DNA of 64,000 bases from an uncultured Schlesneria sp. (GTDB lineage Bacteria; Planctomycetota; Planctomycetia; Planctomycetales; Planctomycetaceae): positions 120,752-184,751 of the forward strand of contig CAIQIR010000132.1 in assembly GCA_903871875.1 (NCBI GenBank), read 5' to 3'. Both the position numbers and the translations under genes were made by a program. Under the pieces are notes generated by a model. That model made no database searches. It was given only the letters and a program-made list of their open reading frames with translations, and was not told the origin of the DNA. Positions within the stretch are counted from its first letter, which is position 1. Every line of letters begins with the position of its first letter. Below, in pieces: positions 26,475 through 34,634 of this stretch.

Positions 26475-28052
26475 TCATTTCGCCGTCACCACCGCTTCGG
26501 CATCTTTGTACAGCTTGTATTCGACGCTATCGACCAGAGCCAGCCAACTGGCTTCGATAACGTTTTCGCTGACACCGACCGTGCTCCACATATCGGTGTG
26601 GTCGCGGCTTTCGATGACAACGCGAACCCGCGCGGCGGTGCCTTCGGCGGAGTTGATGACGCGCACCTTGTAGTCGACCAGTTGCATCTCGGCGAGATTC
26701 GGATAAGCGGCCGAAAGTGCTTTACGCAGGGCATTGTCCAGGGCATTGACCGGACCATCCCCTTCCGCCACGACATGTTCCGTGTGCGAGTTGACTCGCA
26801 GTTTGACGGTGGCTTCGGTGATGGTGCCTTGACCTGCCGTGGTTTCCACGTTGACGCGATAATGCAGCCGTTGGAACTTCGGCTGGTAGACACCCGCTTC
26901 TTTGCGTACGAGCAGATCGAACGAGGCCTCGGCCGCTTCGAACTGATAGCCTTCATTTTCAAGGTCGACGACTCGTTCCAGGATTCGCGCCATCAGCTGA
27001 TTGTCCTGATTGATCTGGTATTTCGTCGTCTTGGCAATGATGTTGGACCGACCCGACAGTTCACTGACCAGCACCCGTCGTTCATTGCCGACCGTTTCCG
27101 GCGGAATATGTTCGTAGCTGGCGGCCAGTCGATTAACGGCGTGAACATGCATGCCTCCTTTGTGGGCGAAGGCGCTCGTTCCGACGAAAGCCTGGCCGGA
27201 TCGGAAATTCATATTGGCGATTTCGTACACGTAGCGAGAAAGCTCCGTGAGATGCAGCAGGCCGCCCGGCAGCAACACATCATGGCCTTTCTTCACGGCC
27301 AGGTTGGCGATCACACTGATCAAGTCGACATTCCCGCACCGTTCACCGATGCCATTGATCGTTCCCTGCACCTGGATCGCCCCATGGTCGACTGCGGTCA
27401 GCGAATTCGCCACGGCCAATTCACAATCATTATGACAGTGAATCCCCACGGGGATCTTCAGGGCTCGGCGAACGGCTTGAACGGCTTCCGCGACTTCTTC
27501 CGGCAGTCGTCCGCCGTTGGTGTCGCACAGCACGATGGTGCTGGCACCGGCATCCTGAGCGGCCACAACCGTCTTCAGGGCGAAATCCGGATTGGCTCGA
27601 AATCCATCAAAAAAGTGTTCGGCGTCATAGAACACCTCGCGACCTTCTGCTTGGAGGAAAGCGACGGAATCGCGAATCATCGCCAGGTTTTCAGCTTCAT
27701 CAATGTACAGCACTTCGAACACATGTAGATCCCAGGTTTTGCCGACGATGGTGACCACGGGTGATTTGGCGTCACGCAGGGCACACATGCCAATATCGTC
27801 TTCAGGAGCGCATCCTTTGCGACGCGTCATCCCGAAGGCACTGATTTTTGTGTGTTTGAGCGGCAGGTCGCGGACTCGGGCAAAGTATTCCGCGTCCTTC
27901 GGGTTTGAAAGCGGATACCCACCTTCGACGAAGTCGACCCCGATATCGTCCAGCTTCTGCGTGATCAGCAGCTTGTCCTGCAGCGAAAAGTTGACCCCTT
28001 CACCCTGGCTGCCGTCTCGAAGGGTCGTATCGTAGATCTGGATTCTGGCCAT
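26475..28052 (-). CDS. cimA: Citramalate synthase
   Basis: A 525-residue enzyme that condenses pyruvate and acetyl-CoA to (R)-citramalate, the entry to the pyruvate route of isoleucine synthesis. The frame opens at 28259, but the ATG at 28052 starts the family N-terminus ARIQIYDTTLRDGSQGEG. The TIM-barrel motifs are RDGSQ, FVEGGYPLSNPKD, and the metal-binding HxH in GIHCHNDCELAVANS, followed by GTINGIGERCGN. The C-terminal regulatory LeuA dimer domain is present (TEATVKLRVNSHTEHVVAEG). The sequence fits the CimA branch (TIGR00977-like) better than LeuA; homocitrate synthase is less likely. An upstream leader with Ile/Val codons and a terminator (28080-28306) supports an isoleucine-pathway role and predicts attenuation control. 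Confidence 0.93.
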   Translation of the reverse strand: MARIQIYDTTLRDGSQGEGVNFSLQDKLLITQKLDDIGVDFVEGGYPLSNPKDAEYFARVRDLPLKHTKISAFGMTRRKGCAPEDDIGMCALRDAKSPVVTIVGKTWDLHVFEVLYIDEAENLAMIRDSVAFLQAEGREVFYDAEHFFDGFRANPDFALKTVVAAQDAGASTIVLCDTNGGRLPEEVAEAVQAVRRALKIPVGIHCHNDCELAVANSLTAVDHGAIQVQGTINGIGERCGNVDLISVIANLAVKKGHDVLLPGGLLHLTELSRYVYEIANMNFRSGQAFVGTSAFAHKGGMHVHAVNRLAASYEHIPPETVGNERRVLVSELSGRSNIIAKTTKYQINQDNQLMARILERVVDLENEGYQFEAAEASFDLLVRKEAGVYQPKFQRLHYRVNVETTAGQGTITEATVKLRVNSHTEHVVAEGDGPVNALDNALRKALSAAYPNLAEMQLVDYKVRVINSAEGTAARVRVVIESRDHTDMWSTVGVSENVIEASWLALVDSVEYKLYKDAEAVVTAK

Positions 28053-28079
28053 GAGTCTGCTTTCGGCATTCGCTTCAAG

Positions 28080-28140
28080 AAAAAAGCCCTCAGGATCGAC
28101 CTGAGGGCTTGTGTTGAGATCGTCCAATAACACCCCAAGG
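28080..28140 (-). promoter_or_regulatory. Transcription attenuator of cimA (antiterminator/terminator)
   Basis: On the minus strand AAGCCCTCAGG (28110-28100), a five-base loop and CCTGAGGGCTT (28094-28084) form an 11-bp perfect stem followed by T residues to 28080: a strong intrinsic terminator only about 28 bases before the cimA start. Upstream, CCTTGGGGTGTT (28140-28129) can pair instead with AACAC (28115-28111) and CCCTCAGG of the terminator's first arm, giving a competing antiterminator. Further up, within the leader peptide, CGGTTCGG (28196-28189) pairs with CCGAATCG (28181-28174), a likely pause hairpin. Confidence 0.82.
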
Positions 28141-28144
28141 CCGC

Positions 28145-28228
28145 CTATACGACTCCAATAATCGATACGACAACGATTCGGGCGATTGCCGAACCGGGCG
28201 TCGGTCGAATTGACGGAAAGAACGGCAT
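28145..28228 (-). CDS. Leader peptide of the cimA attenuator
   Basis: A 27-residue open frame starting at ATG 28228-28226 and ending in TAG at 28147-28145. Its second half reads IARIVVVSIIGVV: nine of the last 13 residues are Ile or Val, the pattern of ilv-type leader peptides. Ribosome stalling on Ile or Val codons when these amino acids are scarce would leave the downstream region free to form the antiterminator, while rapid translation to the stop would permit the terminator at 28084-28110. The ribosome binding site is weak (ACGAG, somewhat far). The frame sits between a good promoter and the attenuator, which supports it more than its length does. Confidence 0.8.
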   Translation of the reverse strand: MPFFPSIRPTPGSAIARIVVVSIIGVV

Positions 28229-28277
28229 GGAATAACGCTCGTTGATTTGTTAGGCGCAAACTGGTGTTAAGCCAGAG

Positions 28278-28306
28278 ATCATAAGCCTCCGGCCGATCGT
28301 CGTCAA
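28278..28306 (-). promoter_or_regulatory. Sigma-70-type promoter of the cimA leader
   Basis: TTGACG (28306-28301), a spacer of exactly 17 bases and TATGAT (28283-28278) on the minus strand, each matching five of six consensus bases. Transcription should start near 28270, about 42 bases before the leader-peptide ATG. Confidence 0.78.
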
Positions 28307-28505
28307 ATCGGCGCTGGGAAAGTCGATTGGTTTGGGAAAATCGCTGATCGGGCCGGTTATTTCTATTTCTGATCGGTAATGCCGGCGAAGCGGGTGTACC
28401 GTCCGAACCTCCCCGTTAGAATCGGAGTCCTGAATCGTGTGGGTGTCCACCCGCTGATCTTGGCCGCCACAGTTCGTTGTACCGCGTAGTCACAGGTTTT
28501 TGTTC

Positions 28506-30455
28506 ATGGATTTTCTGTCTGAATTGCGATCTCGATTGCGGACCGCGCTGACCTCATTGACGGACTCGCCCGAGACATTTGTCGACATGCTGAAGCCGTC
28601 CCAGGACGGAAAATTTGGCGATTTTCAGGCGAATTGCGCGATGCCGCTGGCCAAACTGGTCAAGCAGACGCCCCGTGATGTTGCCGCCGCCCTGATCGCC
28701 AAACTGGATGTCGCCGATTTGTGCGAAACGCCCGACATTGCCGGACCGGGCTTTATCAACTTTCGCCTGAAGACCGAACGGCTGGCGGACGAGACGGCCA
28801 AGCTGACCCGAGATGATCGACTGGGCGTGGCCACCGTGACGTCGCCGCGAACTTATATCGTTGATTTCTCGTCGCCAAACGTGGCCAAGCCGATGCACGT
28901 GGGACATTTGCGTAGCACCGTCATCGGCAACGCACTGTGTCGCGTCCTGCAATTTCTAGGGCATCGCGTTTTATCGGATAATCACGTCGGCGACTGGGGA
29001 ACCCAGTTCGGGATGATTATCTATGGTTACAAGCATTTTCGAGACGACGCGGCTTACCGCGGCGATCCCGTTGCGGAATTAGCCCGCTTGTACAGGCTGG
29101 TCAATCAATTGGCGGACTATCACGACCTGGTCGCGAATCTGCCCAAGTTGCGAGAGAAACAGGCGGCCAGCGAAATGGCCGTCGCGACGGCCAGGCAGAC
29201 CTCTGCTGCCAAGCCGGCTGACAAAGATGCCGCCCGGCAGGCGAAAAAGGTCGAACAGGAACTAGTCGATCTGAAAGCCGAAATTACCTCCGCGGAAAAG
29301 AAAGTGGGTGTCGTCGACGCGAATCCGGCACTGAAACTTTTGGCGGACGCCCATCCAAAGATCGGCGAACTGGCTCGTCGCGAGACGGCCAAGTTGCATG
29401 CCGGCGACGCCGAAAACAAACGGCTGTGGGACGAATTTGTGCCGCAGTGCATGGCGGCTCTCGAATCGATGTACAAGCGGTTTGGCGTCCAGTTCGACAT
29501 GGCTTTGGGTGAGAGCTGGTACAACCCGATGTTGCCCGACATCGTGGACGAATTGAAAAAGAAGAACCTCGCCGTTGTCAGCGAGGGGGCGACCTGCGTG
29601 TTTGTCGAAGGTAATGCTGCCCCGTTCATCGTGCAGAAGGCGGATGGCGCGTTCACCTATGCCACCACCGATCTGGCTACGATTCGTTATCGCGTGGAAA
29701 CTCTCCACGCTGACGCCAGTCTTTACGTGGTCGATTCGCGGCAAAGCGAGCATTTTCAATTGTTGTTCGCCACCGCCAAGAAGATGGGCTTTGATCAGAC
29801 CGAGTTTCGTCATGTCAGTTTCGGCACGGTCCTGGGTGAAGATCGCCGTCCTTACAAGACTCGGTCGGGCGACACGATCGGTCTCGAAAGCTTGCTCGAC
29901 GAAGCCATTCAGAATGCGCGCAAGATCGTCGATGAAAACAGTGCTCATCTGAGCGAGGCCGACCGAGCCAATGTCTCGGTGCTAGTCGGGATGGGGGCGA
30001 TTATCTATGTCGACCTGCATCACAATCGCGATAGCGATTATGTGTTCAGCTGGGAAAAGATGCTGGCCACCAACGGCGATACAGCCACCTACAACCAATA
30101 TGCCTACGCCCGCGTCTGCGGCATTCTTCGCAAGGGTGAAGTCGACGCCAGGGAACTTCGTGCGGCCGGACATGCGATTCAGTTGACGAGTCCAGCCGAA
30201 CGAGCGTTGGCGTTGCAGTTGAATCGATTTACGAACGCAGTGGCGGATGTGTCGATTGATTATCGTCCCAACCTGCTGACCCAATACTTGTTCGAGACCG
30301 CGAATTGTTTCGCCTCGTTCTATAACGATTGTCCCGTTCTGACCGCCGAACCCGCGTCGCTACGAGCCAGCCGTCTGCTGCTTTGCGATGCGACCGCGCG
30401 GGTTCTCAAGCAGGGGCTTGAGCTGTTGGGAATCGGCGTGGCCGAGCAAATGTAA
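28506..30455 (+). CDS. argS: Arginyl-tRNA synthetase
   Basis: A 649-residue class I synthetase that charges tRNA-Arg. I take the ATG at 28506; a TTG two codons earlier is also in frame. The N-terminal Add-1 domain (about 1-95) contains GDFQANCAMPLAK and GPGFINFRL. The HIGH motif is in SSPNVAKPMHVGHLRSTVIG (His-Val-Gly-His), followed by DNHVGDWGTQFGM. A Lys/Ala-rich insertion at about 215-270 (AARQAKKVEQELVDLKAEI) looks like a coiled coil and is longer than in many bacterial ArgS. A KMSKS sequence is not recognisable, which is common in ArgS; KTRSGDTIGL occupies that place. The C-terminal anticodon-binding domain ends with GLELLGIGVAEQM. It is divergent from cimA. Confidence 0.96.
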   Translation: MDFLSELRSRLRTALTSLTDSPETFVDMLKPSQDGKFGDFQANCAMPLAKLVKQTPRDVAAALIAKLDVADLCETPDIAGPGFINFRLKTERLADETAKLTRDDRLGVATVTSPRTYIVDFSSPNVAKPMHVGHLRSTVIGNALCRVLQFLGHRVLSDNHVGDWGTQFGMIIYGYKHFRDDAAYRGDPVAELARLYRLVNQLADYHDLVANLPKLREKQAASEMAVATARQTSAAKPADKDAARQAKKVEQELVDLKAEITSAEKKVGVVDANPALKLLADAHPKIGELARRETAKLHAGDAENKRLWDEFVPQCMAALESMYKRFGVQFDMALGESWYNPMLPDIVDELKKKNLAVVSEGATCVFVEGNAAPFIVQKADGAFTYATTDLATIRYRVETLHADASLYVVDSRQSEHFQLLFATAKKMGFDQTEFRHVSFGTVLGEDRRPYKTRSGDTIGLESLLDEAIQNARKIVDENSAHLSEADRANVSVLVGMGAIIYVDLHHNRDSDYVFSWEKMLATNGDTATYNQYAYARVCGILRKGEVDARELRAAGHAIQLTSPAERALALQLNRFTNAVADVSIDYRPNLLTQYLFETANCFASFYNDCPVLTAEPASLRASRLLLCDATARVLKQGLELLGIGVAEQM

Positions 30456-30482
30456 GCCGCTGGCGAAGCAGGGGTCGGCGCC

Positions 30483-30917
30483 GTGTCGAATCGAAGTCGA
30501 TGGCTGGTTGTCATGTTGCGAGTGATCGGGTTGATCGACCTGATGGCGCTATTGGCCGTGTTTTCGCCTCGTCTTTGGATGGCCCACAGCCATGAATCGT
30601 TGGGGCTCGGGACGTTTCCCGACGATCCGATCACAGGATATCTGGCACGCTGTACTTCGATCTGGTACGCGTCCTATGGATTGCTGTTGTGGTTCGTCTC
30701 CTGCGATGTGCAGAAGTATTCGCTACTGATCACCTGCCTGGCCTGGACGATGTTCATTCAAGGCTTCATCGTGATGGGCATTGATGTCGTCGAAGGAATG
30801 CCGGGCTGGTGGATTGCCTTGGAAGGCCCATGTTGTGCAGGCCTGGGCGCGTCGCTGCTCCTATTGCAACGGGCGACGGTTCGCGTGCCGGATCAATTCC
30901 CAATGGAACAAGACTGA
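30483..30917 (+). CDS. Small polytopic membrane protein
   Basis: A 144-residue protein starting at GTG 27 bases after argS. Four hydrophobic segments are visible: about 8-30 (VVMLRVIGLIDLMALLAVF), 60-78 (SIWYASYGLLLWFVSC), 82-104 (SLLITCLAWTMFIQGFIVMGI) and 115-130 (ALEGPCCAGLGASLLLL). No catalytic motif is seen and I do not recognise the family. The close spacing to argS suggests co-transcription. No ribosome binding site decides the start. Confidence 0.55.
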   Translation: MSNRSRWLVVMLRVIGLIDLMALLAVFSPRLWMAHSHESLGLGTFPDDPITGYLARCTSIWYASYGLLLWFVSCDVQKYSLLITCLAWTMFIQGFIVMGIDVVEGMPGWWIALEGPCCAGLGASLLLLQRATVRVPDQFPMEQD

Positions 30918-30989
30918 TCGGCAAAGACGGACGGTGGTGTCAGGCTCGCACCGCATACGATGTGGGGTCGCCCCACTCACTCGGTCCGG

Positions 30990-31883
30990 TCAGGCCGTTC
31001 GCGGTTCGTCCAGGCGACGGAATCCAAACCGTAGCAGTCCGGTATAGCCAGCGTCGAAGACGAAAGCGCTCAGCTTGAGATAGCGGACGAATCGATTGTA
31101 GACCTCAAGATCGACGATCTTTAACGCTTCGGATTTGCGGGCCACCAGCCGGCGGTACCAGATCTGGCAGGTGCGATAGTACTGTTCGCGATCGTTTCGC
31201 AGATTGATGACTTCAAACAGGCCGTCGCTGGCTGCGATGATGTCTGACAGTGTCGGCAAGACCGACTCGGGGAAGATTTCATCGAAGAAGAATTTAGTGT
31301 CGGGTTGGTCTTTGACGTTGGCCACGTCGACGTTCCCATAGGCGATGGTCTGCAGCGACAGCCGACCGCCCGGTTTGAGCCATTCACGGCAGCTTTTAAA
31401 GAATGTTCGGTACGCGGCGATTCGTTCGGCGTCTGGCCATTCCGCTTTGGCGAAATGCTCGAAGGCGCCGACGGAGATAATTCCGTCATAGGATGCCGTC
31501 GGGACATGGTCCAGCCAGCTTTCGAGTCGAATTTCGACTTGAGGATTGTGACGCTGGGCACTCCATTCGGCTTGTGCTTTACTGAGCGTCAAACCGGTTG
31601 CGTGACCTGCACCGTGGGTCTCGACCAGTCGGCGCACTAGCGAACCCCATCCACAGCCGACATCCAGAACTCGCTGGCCACTTGTGGCCTGAATTTGCTG
31701 GGCGTGGAAATCAATCTTTCGCAGTTGAGCCTGCTCGAGCATCGAATCCGGTTCATCTGCTTGCCAGAGGGCGCACGAATAACACATCGTAGGATCGAGC
31801 CACAGCTCGTAGAAATCGTTGGCCACATCATAGTGTTGCTGAATTGCTTCGGGAGATGCGCCGCGTTGTGTTGTGACGGTCAT
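30990..31883 (-). CDS. CFA-synthase-type SAM-dependent methyltransferase
   Basis: A 297-residue cytoplasmic methyltransferase of the cyclopropane-fatty-acid synthase class. The SAM-binding motif I is VLDVGCGWGSLVRRL (about residues 71-85), followed by VTGLTLSKAQAEWS-like sequence (TGLTLSKAQ), GIISVGAFEHF and LKPGGRLSLQTI. The opening QQHYDVANDFYELWLDPTMCYSCALW is the typical substrate-side start of CFA-like enzymes, but the long N-terminal lipid-binding part of true Cfa is absent. It lies 270 bases downstream of an acyl carrier protein gene on the same strand, opposite ketosynthase genes, which suggests it modifies a carrier-bound or lipid acyl chain. A fatty-acid cyclopropane synthase cannot be excluded. 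Confidence 0.8.
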   Translation of the reverse strand: MTVTTQRGASPEAIQQHYDVANDFYELWLDPTMCYSCALWQADEPDSMLEQAQLRKIDFHAQQIQATSGQRVLDVGCGWGSLVRRLVETHGAGHATGLTLSKAQAEWSAQRHNPQVEIRLESWLDHVPTASYDGIISVGAFEHFAKAEWPDAERIAAYRTFFKSCREWLKPGGRLSLQTIAYGNVDVANVKDQPDTKFFFDEIFPESVLPTLSDIIAASDGLFEVINLRNDREQYYRTCQIWYRRLVARKSEALKIVDLEVYNRFVRYLKLSAFVFDAGYTGLLRFGFRRLDEPRTA

Positions 31884-32153
31884 TTCTAAACCTCGGAAAT
31901 TAGTTAATCTCGACGAAGTGAAATTGCGTCAATCCGGAACGACGATTCGGGGATCGGCGCGTACTCTAACAGTCCATGCAGCAGACGTTTTTCAACGCCA
32001 CTCCAATTCGATGTGAGACAGACGTGGCGACGCGCTGTGTCCCGAAGGGGTTCGCAGTGCGTCACTGTGGTTCGGCGATGTTCGCTCGTCAGATTCGGCG
32101 GCGCTCCAGAAACCGAAGTCGCCGTATCTCGGGCGGACCGAGACGCCGCATCG

Positions 32154-32453
32154 TCACGCGGCGATTTTTTGGGAATCGCCGCCGGCCAGCGGAGCGGCTT
32201 CTTTCGGCTCGTTCACTTTTCGTTGAACGATGTCGAGCAATTGCCCCACTTGAACGGCGTTGGCCAGTTCTTCGTGTGACAGGCGAATTTTGAAATGGCG
32301 TTCGAGGTGCATGATGAGACTCACCATGTCAACCGAATCCAGGCCGAGATGTTCGGCCATATTTTGATCGTCCGTCAGTGAATCCAGCGGTTCACCGGTT
32401 TCTGCTTCGAACAGCTTCAGCAGCGTTTCACGAATCTCTTCTCGATTGATCAC
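32154..32453 (-). CDS. Acyl carrier protein
   Basis: A 99-residue carrier protein. The frame is open to 32705, but GTG at 32453-32451 has GGGAG seven bases upstream and gives a normal ACP start (MINREEIRETLLKLFEAET), so I use it. The 4'-phosphopantetheine attachment Ser lies in EHLGLDSVDMVSLIMHLE. The C-terminal 20 residues beyond the ACP fold (KEAAPLAGGDSQKIAA) form a short unstructured tail. It is divergent from the DUF6134/ketosynthase genes and upstream of the methyltransferase, so it is probably a dedicated carrier of this island rather than the AcpP of bulk fatty-acid synthesis. Confidence 0.87.
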   Translation of the reverse strand: MINREEIRETLLKLFEAETGEPLDSLTDDQNMAEHLGLDSVDMVSLIMHLERHFKIRLSHEELANAVQVGQLLDIVQRKVNEPKEAAPLAGGDSQKIAA

Positions 32454-32809
32454 GTTATCTCCCGATTTCATCCATGATGGGAGGCCCCCCAATTCGCATC
32501 GCAAGCGGAGCCAGTTCGTGCGACACCCCATTGTTCCAACGTGACAAAATTTCTTCCGTCGCGTTGAAAGCGGCGGGATCAAAACATCTTTTGGCAGATG
32601 CGACAAGACCGACTGTTCACGAAAAGTGATTGCCACGGAATTTTTTTTGAAGAGCGATCTAGTGGCAAAACCAGAAGTCGCTAGACTTGGCCCCGGACCG
32701 CGCAAGCGAAGTGACGACTCATGATGACGAATCTCTTCGTGCGGTAGGGACGATTGGCGCGAAATTCAGCGCCGTTCTCACGTGACGACGATGCTCCAGG
32801 GAGGGAGTC
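32454..32809. other. Divergent intergenic region, no gene seen
   Basis: These 356 bases separate the ACP gene (-) from the DUF6134-like gene (+). They should hold promoters for both directions. The longer ACP-frame extension across it (to 32705) has no conserved sequence. I see no RNA gene or strong repeat. Confidence 0.5.
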
Positions 32810-33541
32810 ATGCGGAAGGGTCTGTGTTGGCTATTCGTTGGCTGGTGCATCATTCGGCCAACGATTTGTCCGCTGGCACTTGGGGCCGACCGTCCGGTGG
32901 TCTCTCAGTCCGTCTCGACCACCAAAGCCGCGGCCGATGCCGTCGAAATTCGTGAATTTGAAGTGCGAGTTGACGACCGGCCCGCCGGCATTCATCGACT
33001 GTCGATCAAAACAGACGGCGTCAAGCAGACCGTTGGCTTACAAACCGACATCAAAATGGATTTTATCGTTTACGCCTACGTCTTCAAATTTCGCGGCACG
33101 GAAGTGTGGCGTGATGGACGAGTGGTGGCGACCGATCTGCGTACCGAAGATGGCAGTAAAAAAAGGTCCTTCACGCTGAAGGCCGAAGGGCCGATCCACC
33201 AGATTGCTTTTAACGGCAAACAGGTTGGCGAGGTCTCACCTTGCACCATGACCACCGCTTATTGGCGACTGCCTGCGGCCGATCTACGAGCCAAACGGTT
33301 CCCGATCATGGATGTCGATACGGCCAAAATGCATGAAGCGACGTTGACCACCGTCGGAACCGGTACGGTGAATTTCGGTGGCCGATCCATTAATTGTCGG
33401 CATTTCAAGATTGATGGCTCGTCACCGGCCGAGCTTTGGTTTGACGACCAGGATCTTTTGGTTCGACAGCGCTCCGTCGAACAGGGGCATCCGACGGAAC
33501 TTCGACTGAAACAGATTCACATCGCAAAAGACGACCGTTGA
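32810..33541 (+). CDS. Secreted DUF6134-like protein
   Basis: A 243-residue exported protein with a strong GGGAGGGAG ribosome binding site directly before the ATG. The signal peptide spans about residues 1-25 (ending PLALGA). The mature part matches the layout I associate with DUF6134: EIREFEVRVDDRPAGIHRLSI, then AYVFKFRGTEVWRDGRVVATDLRTEDGSKK, and later CRHFKIDGSSPAELWFDDQDLLVRQR. Such proteins are predicted beta-rich and extracytoplasmic, of unknown function. The gene precedes the ketosynthase-like pair, suggesting a lipid or polyketide-linked role at the envelope. Family assignment is from memory of the motif pattern. Confidence 0.65.
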   Translation: MRKGLCWLFVGWCIIRPTICPLALGADRPVVSQSVSTTKAAADAVEIREFEVRVDDRPAGIHRLSIKTDGVKQTVGLQTDIKMDFIVYAYVFKFRGTEVWRDGRVVATDLRTEDGSKKRSFTLKAEGPIHQIAFNGKQVGEVSPCTMTTAYWRLPAADLRAKRFPIMDVDTAKMHEATLTTVGTGTVNFGGRSINCRHFKIDGSSPAELWFDDQDLLVRQRSVEQGHPTELRLKQIHIAKDDR

Positions 33542-33674
33542 CAACATCGATATCTCAGGTTCTTCACACATTAGACGGAAGTTGACGCATCCAGTTCCTT
33601 ACTTTATCGGTCAGCCTTCAGAGGCTGAGTTCCCCCCTTGGGTTCAATTTTTCTTCGTCGTGCAAAGGTTTACC

Positions 33675-34538
33675 GTGCCTACCACTGCTTTCCCTTACCG
33701 AGAATCTGACCCGGCAACTTGTTCTCTGGAATGTGCAGTCACCGCGTATGCGACGTCTCGATTCAGTCTCGAGGATGCCAACGCCCTGCGAAAGCAATCT
33801 GACACGTTGCCCGGCAACCTGGGGAATAGTGTCCTGAGGCATTCGGACGAGCAGACGCTTGCCGCGCTGGTCGCCGTGCGAGATGCCGTGAACCGTCTGC
33901 CAACGCCACCAGAAAGCTTCGACAAATGGGGCGTTGTTTTTTCGACCCGCTACCTGGGTCGATCCGCCTTTGCTCAAGCGTTAACCAAATTCGCCGTTGA
34001 CGGTCCGTGGAATGTCTCGGTGCAAGTGGTTCCCAATCGTTCGTTGCATTCGCCGGCCAGCATGGTGGGCTTGGCACTCGGTTGTCACGGACCCTGCGTT
34101 GGCGTCGGTGGCGGGCTGGACGGTGAAACCGATGCCTGGATTACCGCCTCATCGCTGTTGGATCAGCAAAAATTGCCCGGCATGATTTTGGTTTTTTCCG
34201 GCTGGGAACCCGACAATGGGATTGATGTCGAAGGAGTTCCATTGGCCGTCACGAGTTGCACGGCATTGGTGTTGGCTCTGCAACCGATCTCGACTCCCAC
34301 GAGTACTGCGCGATTGCGAATCGTTTACGACCCCCACGCTCCGGCGGCCCTGGAAATTCCTGCAAAAAACACCGCGATGTCATTATTTGAACAGTTCGTA
34401 TCGTCAGGGACTGGTGGTGGTTCTCTGACGGCCATGTTGGGTGGTGGCCTGTGTGCCAAGATGGATTGGTCGCCGGCTGTCATTTCGTCATTCCCCTTAC
34501 CCCTTCCCACTTCTGCCCCACAAAGAAAGGCTGCCTGA
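33675..34538 (+). CDS. Ketosynthase-like protein lacking the catalytic Cys
   Basis: A 287-residue protein related to the N-terminal half of beta-ketoacyl synthases (Ketoacyl-synt_2-like). The frame opens with TTG at 33582, but GTG at 33675 follows AAAGG at a six-base spacing and is preferred. The thiolase-like core is visible as SPASMVGLALGCHGPCVGVGGGLDGETDAWITAS and LPGMILVFSGWEPDNG. In active ketosynthases the position after GP...(T/S)V holds the A-C-(A/S)-S nucleophile; here the aligned stretch is GVGGGLDGE, with no Cys. Catalytic His residues of the C-terminal half are also missing. Next to an intact ketosynthase it could act like a chain-length-factor subunit. The last residues are Pro/Ser-rich. 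Confidence 0.65.
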   Translation: MPTTAFPYRESDPATCSLECAVTAYATSRFSLEDANALRKQSDTLPGNLGNSVLRHSDEQTLAALVAVRDAVNRLPTPPESFDKWGVVFSTRYLGRSAFAQALTKFAVDGPWNVSVQVVPNRSLHSPASMVGLALGCHGPCVGVGGGLDGETDAWITASSLLDQQKLPGMILVFSGWEPDNGIDVEGVPLAVTSCTALVLALQPISTPTSTARLRIVYDPHAPAALEIPAKNTAMSLFEQFVSSGTGGGSLTAMLGGGLCAKMDWSPAVISSFPLPLPTSAPQRKAA

Positions 34539-34634
34539 CGATCGGGCGATTCGGCGACTCGTGGAACGGTTGACTGTTGGTCGTTGTTGAACGACCAGTT
34601 CGTCCCACCTGAGTCTGTTGCGGGAAGCCAATTC

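Noticed and set aside
26322..27728. Plus-strand frame of 468 codons
   Set aside because: It is antisense to cimA, whose motifs are complete; antisense frames of this length are common in GC-rich coding DNA.
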